A stretch of 64,000 bases of DNA from CAVYGN01 sp964413265 (GTDB lineage: Bacteria; Spirochaetota; Brevinematia; Brevinematales; JAOACQ01), in assembly GCA_964413265.1 (NCBI GenBank), contig CAYPRX010000067.1:1-64000 (forward strand). Direction: 5' to 3'. A model generated the notes under the pieces. That model worked only from the letters and a program-made list of their open reading frames with translations. It was not told where the DNA came from and did no database searches. Positions 61,008 to 64,000 of this stretch are shown piece after piece (position 1 is the stretch's first letter; every line of letters begins with the position of its first letter). Position numbers and translations under genes: made by a program.

Positions 61008-61480
61008 TAAAGTATACCCTTACCGTTCTTGTGGAGAACCACTTTGGTGTTCTTGCCAGGGTATCGGGGCTGTTTTCGGCCCGCGGATACAATATTTCCA
61101 GCCTTGCGGTAGCAGAAACCGAGGATCCCACAGTTTCAGCTATGACCATAGTGGTCGATGGCGATGAACGGGTCATTGACCAGGTTAAAAAACAGCTGAA
61201 CAAACTTATCGATGTGATAAAGGTAAAAGACCTTACTGAACAGAGGCATGTATCGAGAGAGCTTGCCCTGGTGAAGGTTTCAGTCGATCCCTCGAAAAGG
61301 AGGGAAATAATAGAGATTGCAGATGTATTCAAGGGAAGGATAGTTGATATATCGAACGAAACCCTGACCCTGGAAATTACCGGGGACTCGGATAAAGTCG
61401 ATGCGGTGATTGGCCTGCTGAAAGCATACGATATAAGAGAAATGGCAAGAACAGGCAAGGTCGCCTTAATACGGGGCTAG
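61004..61480 (+). CDS. ilvN: Acetolactate synthase, regulatory subunit
   Basis: A 158-aa protein with an N-terminal ACT domain (TLTVLVENHFGVLARVSGLFSARGYNI, SAMTIVVDGDE) and a C-terminal half typical of IlvH/IlvN (ALVKVSVDPSKRREIIEIADVF). It activates IlvB and confers valine feedback; the valine-binding Gly and Asn of the ACT domain (GYNI) are present. The ATGA overlap with ilvB supports equimolar synthesis. Confidence 0.95.
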   Translation: MIKYTLTVLVENHFGVLARVSGLFSARGYNISSLAVAETEDPTVSAMTIVVDGDERVIDQVKKQLNKLIDVIKVKDLTEQRHVSRELALVKVSVDPSKRREIIEIADVFKGRIVDISNETLTLEITGDSDKVDAVIGLLKAYDIREMARTGKVALIRG

Positions 61481-61488
61481 GGGGTGGC

Positions 61489-62394
61489 ATGAAGCCGGTT
61501 ATAGCGCTGATCGGCCCCGGAGAACTTGGGAAAAAGGCAGGTCTTTCAGGCCTGCTTGACAGCCTTGATAGAAAATCTGTTTATTCTTATTATCTTGGAG
61601 AAACTGAGGCATCCTTTATATTTTCAGAATGCAGCCAGGATTCACTGTTCAGCTCTTCAAAAGCAGTTCTTGTAAAGAACATTGATGAGGCTAAAGATAA
61701 AGAGAAAAAATTATTCGAGGAATTGCTGGATAATTACCTTGACAATATTAACAAAAATACCGTTCTTATAATAACGGCGGATGAATTGCCGGAAGGTCTT
61801 TTAAATAAGATCCATGAAACCGGTGAGGTGCTGCAATTCAAAAAGATGTATAAAAACGAGCTGACTGCATATGTTAGGGATCACCTGACAGCTGAAAACA
61901 TAAGCTTTGAACCTGAACTGCCGGATTTTATAGCAATGCTTGCCAACGAGGATGAATGGGAGACAGAGAATATGCTTCAAAGTCTGATCTATCTGTCGGG
62001 GAAGGGTAAAAGCGTCACTATTGCCGACGCAAAATCATTATTATCCCGCTCATCAAATATGAATATATTTGACCTTATAAACGGTATTTTCGAGAAAAAC
62101 GCAGAAAAAGCCGCACTTGCTCTGTACGATCTGCGCTTGGGGGGAGAACCGGTAACGCGGATCGTCTATATGATAATGAGAAGTGCAAAAATGCTCTGGT
62201 CTTACCTTTCTCACAGCGATGTATCAATGAAATCCTATGAAATTGGTATAATGAAGGAATATTCGAGAAAGTGTGATCTCAAGTTTGTAAGCAAAACATT
62301 CGCCCTTGCGGGAAAACTCGAAATTACTGCGAAATCAATGAAAGATGATTTCTCATTTATTGAACTGGAAAACTTTATTTTTTCAATCATTTAA
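61489..62394 (+). CDS. holA: DNA polymerase III delta subunit
   Basis: A 301-aa clamp-loader subunit: LIGPGELGKKAGLSGLL at the start, AVLVKNIDEAKDKEKKLFEELL, TVLIITADELPEGLLNKI, then NIFDLINGIFEKNAEKAALALYDLRLGGEPVTRIVYMIMRSAKMLW. The last is the diagnostic HolA helix set. It opens the beta clamp at replication. It lies 8 bp after ilvN, probably in the same transcript. Sequence identity to characterised HolA is likely low, but the domain order fits. Confidence 0.85.
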   Translation: MKPVIALIGPGELGKKAGLSGLLDSLDRKSVYSYYLGETEASFIFSECSQDSLFSSSKAVLVKNIDEAKDKEKKLFEELLDNYLDNINKNTVLIITADELPEGLLNKIHETGEVLQFKKMYKNELTAYVRDHLTAENISFEPELPDFIAMLANEDEWETENMLQSLIYLSGKGKSVTIADAKSLLSRSSNMNIFDLINGIFEKNAEKAALALYDLRLGGEPVTRIVYMIMRSAKMLWSYLSHSDVSMKSYEIGIMKEYSRKCDLKFVSKTFALAGKLEITAKSMKDDFSFIELENFIFSII

Positions 62395-62421
62395 ATATCT
62401 TCTTCCCTGATTAAGTATCTT

Positions 62422-62494
62422 TGAGCCGCCTGGGGGTCGAACCCAGGGCCCTCACATTAAAAGTGTGATGCTCTACCAGCTGAGCTAGCGGCCC
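62422..62494 (-). tRNA. tRNA-Lys (anticodon TTT)
   Basis: On the minus strand acceptor GGGCCGC pairs with GCGGCTC (one G-T), discriminator A. The anticodon stem TCACA/TGTGA has loop CTTTTAA with TTT. The T-arm is CTGGG TTCGACC CCCAG. CCA is not encoded. Confidence 0.96.
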
Positions 62495-62507
62495 AAAAGA
62501 TAATGAT

Positions 62508-62523
62508 CCTCCCATCAGGGAGG
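62508..62523. terminator. Compact hairpin CCTCCC-ATCA-GGGAGG
   Basis: A perfect 6-bp GC-rich stem with a 4-nt loop between secF and tRNA-Lys. It could stop secDF transcripts, but it is not followed by a clear T-run, and it overlaps the start region of the tRNA promoter. Confidence 0.4.
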
Positions 62524-62525
62524 TT

Positions 62526-62554
62526 ATTATAGCAAGAGCCCACTGGAGCGTCAA
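62526..62554 (-). promoter_or_regulatory. tRNA-Lys promoter with -35 in the secF stop codon
   Basis: On the minus strand TTGACG (62554-62549), a 17-bp spacer and a perfect TATAAT (62531-62526). The -35 box contains the secF TGA stop codon (62553-62551). Confidence 0.65.
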
Positions 62555-63579
62555 GATTTTAAGGATTCAGCGACCTTTCTGCGGTTTGCCTTCGATTCCT
62601 TCAAATTTTTATCTATCGATCTTCTCAGCATATATGTTATCGGTGCAGCTATGAATATAGAAGAATATGTGCCATCGATTACCCCGATAAGCAGCAGGAG
62701 GGCAAAGTTCTTCATTACGACTCCTCCCCAGAGAAAGATCGACAGGACCACAAAAAACACGGTCATTGAAGTAATAATAGTCCTGCTGAGAGTTTGTGTT
62801 ATACTTCTGTCGATAATATTCTCATAATCAGCGTCCTTGTTGAGCGAATGAAGTTCCCGGATCCTGTCGAATACGACAATCGTATCGTTGGTGGAGTATC
62901 CAATAATAGTCAAAATGGATGCAACAACTGTCAAGTCGATTGCTATGTTCAGAATCAGTGTACAGGAGAGCATAAAAAGAACGTCATGAAAAAGGGCACC
63001 TATTGCTCCGGCACCGTAAAAAAAATCAAAACGGAATATGACATAGAAGAGAATAAGACATGCTGATATAAGGATAAGGTAAAATGCCTTCAGACCGAAA
63101 TCCTGCCCTATTCTCGCATCAACCTTTTCAGAACTTTTAATTAATATATTATCCGATCCGAAATTCTTTCCCAGCAGTCCGTTGATCATCTGGACTTCAT
63201 CAGTTGAATTTTCGCTTGAAAGTATCGGCAGGGTGATCATGAATTGCCTGTCTGAAAGGTTTCCAACAGTGCTGACGTCAGCTTCGATCCTGGCATCCGT
63301 GAATATTTTTCTGACTTCCTTGATATTTACGGAAGGGTTATTGACCTGGGCATCAACCCTTATGCCTCCCTTGAAGTCTATGCCAAGAATAAATCCTCCC
63401 TTTAAAAAGTACATCGTAATACCTGTAATGATCACGATGGCGGATATTCCGAAAAGCGTGAACCAGCGGTAGGATATAAAAGGAATAATCGTCTGTATAT
63501 TGATGCCGAATATACGTGTCTGATGCTCCGGTTTCTCCGCGGTAAGGGCGACGGCATTTTGATTGTTATTTGATTTCAT
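62551..63579 (-). CDS. secF: Protein translocase subunit SecF
   Basis: A 342-aa membrane protein, six helices. The first helix follows FISYRWFTLFGIS. The periplasmic domain begins GGFILGIDFKGG. Transmembrane motifs are DLTVVASILTIIGYSTNDTIVVFDRIRE and ITQTLSRTIITSMTVFFVVLSIFLWGG. With SecD it uses proton flow to assist late stages of Sec export. The ATG at 63577-63579 follows GGGAG; a TTG two codons earlier is in frame. It is 11 bp behind secD. Confidence 0.95.
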   Translation of the reverse strand: MKSNNNQNAVALTAEKPEHQTRIFGINIQTIIPFISYRWFTLFGISAIVIITGITMYFLKGGFILGIDFKGGIRVDAQVNNPSVNIKEVRKIFTDARIEADVSTVGNLSDRQFMITLPILSSENSTDEVQMINGLLGKNFGSDNILIKSSEKVDARIGQDFGLKAFYLILISACLILFYVIFRFDFFYGAGAIGALFHDVLFMLSCTLILNIAIDLTVVASILTIIGYSTNDTIVVFDRIRELHSLNKDADYENIIDRSITQTLSRTIITSMTVFFVVLSIFLWGGVVMKNFALLLLIGVIDGTYSSIFIAAPITYMLRRSIDKNLKESKANRRKVAESLKS

Positions 63580-63590
63580 TTTCAATCTCC

Positions 63591-64000
63591 CTATACACTT
63601 ATCTTCTGGACTTTAAATGTATCAAGTATCCAGTCGTATATCAGTCGTGTAATGAAAAGAGCGGCAAAGATATTGGAAAGTATCCCGATACAAAGAGTCA
63701 GACCGAATCCTTTTATTGACCCCTGTCCGAAGGCGTAAAGAGCAAAACCAGCGATAAGCGTAGTGACATTCGAGTCGAGGATTGTCGGCCTTGCATGCAG
63801 GAAGCCGTTCTCAAGGGCATGCCTGTAACTGCGGGACCTTCTCAGCTCTTCACGCATTCTTTCATATATAATAACATTGGCATCCACAGCTATACCGACT
63901 GTCAGAAATATTCCCGCTATACTTGAAAGAGTTAGAGTTGTACCCGGAACTGAGGCTGTAAGGGCTAAAACGTAAAGCATGTCGAAAGTCAGAGATATGA
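63591..64000 (-). CDS. secD: Protein translocase subunit SecD, C-terminal part
   Basis: The frame stays open to the window edge, so only the last 136 codons are seen. PGTTLTLSSIAGIFLTVGIAVDANVIIYERMREELR and LDSNVTTLIAGFALYAFGQGSIKGFGLTLCIGILSNIFAALF are the conserved helices 4-6 of SecD. The protein ends LDTFKVQKISV. The N-terminal membrane helix and periplasmic P1 domain lie outside. Confidence 0.95.
   Translation of the reverse strand, partial: ISLTFDMLYVLALTASVPGTTLTLSSIAGIFLTVGIAVDANVIIYERMREELRRSRSYRHALENGFLHARPTILDSNVTTLIAGFALYAFGQGSIKGFGLTLCIGILSNIFAALFITRLIYDWILDTFKVQKISV

Noticed and set aside
1..64000. CRISPR arrays, complete insertion sequences with transposase, prophage genes or rRNA genes
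   Set aside because: No repeat-spacer pattern, transposase or integrase motifs, phage structural genes or rRNA-like sequence were seen.

Overview
The window is a low-GC bacterial chromosome segment, standard code, densely packed on both strands. Most genes have AGGAGG-like ribosome binding sites, and most readable promoters are sigma-70 type (TTGACA-like, 16-17 bp, TATAAT). Several features point to a member of, or relative of, the Spirochaetota: a spiro-SPASM-type protein next to obg-proB, LL-diaminopimelate aminotransferase (dapL), an SMC in which no hinge domain is visible, large SpoIIE-type phosphatases, lipoproteins and TPR proteins of a diderm cell, and tRNA genes without encoded CCA. 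This is an inference from gene content; no marker phylogeny was run.

Layout. 1-9.1 kb is an accessory stretch: the end of an SDR gene, a CPBP protease, five small SAM methyltransferases, a C_GCAxxG_C_C protein, flavodoxin/ferredoxin proteins, a RibD-like reductase and an MBL hydrolase. 9.25-12.4 kb is a compact metal-transport unit: a PadR repressor under a consensus promoter with an iterated operator, an Nramp-family transporter with a Mg-type metal site, a 58-aa one-helix protein, and a soluble PRC/MgtE_N/CBS protein. 12.4-19.1 kb holds a second EFR1 protein, a carboxynorspermidine pathway pair, a TIGR00725-like protein, a BaiN-like flavoprotein and guaA, which overlaps the flavoprotein tail to tail. 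19.2-30.5 kb is a signalling and chromosome block: two SpoIIE phosphatases, an H-NOX-like protein without the heme histidine, smpB, a zinc peptidase, smc and a sigma factor whose ribosome binding site lies in a hairpin.

30.5-37 kb contains inverted-repeat elements (one TTAA-flanked), TPR and O-methyltransferase genes, parA-parB, two parS sites and, between those sites, a frameshifted alpha/beta hydrolase plus gene debris. The parABS locus suggests that the origin is not far away. 37-46.3 kb carries amino-acid and housekeeping genes (dapA/dapL divergent, proB, obg, spiro-SPASM, argJ, recA). 46.5-54.7 kb has tRNA-Val, a lipoprotein, a SPOR protein, a bactofilin-like yhbD/yhbE pair and the galT-glf-hemW operon. 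54.8-64 kb has tRNA-Thr, a site-2 protease, a TPR protein, an orphan HypF C-terminal-like protein in line with ilvB-ilvN-holA, tRNA-Lys and secF-secD (cut by the window edge).

The most interesting items are the metal-transport unit with its 13-bp-phased operator, the sigma-factor leader hairpin, the hinge-less SMC, the TTAA-flanked element next to or around an O-methyltransferase gene, and the degenerate H-NOX protein beside a SpoIIE phosphatase.
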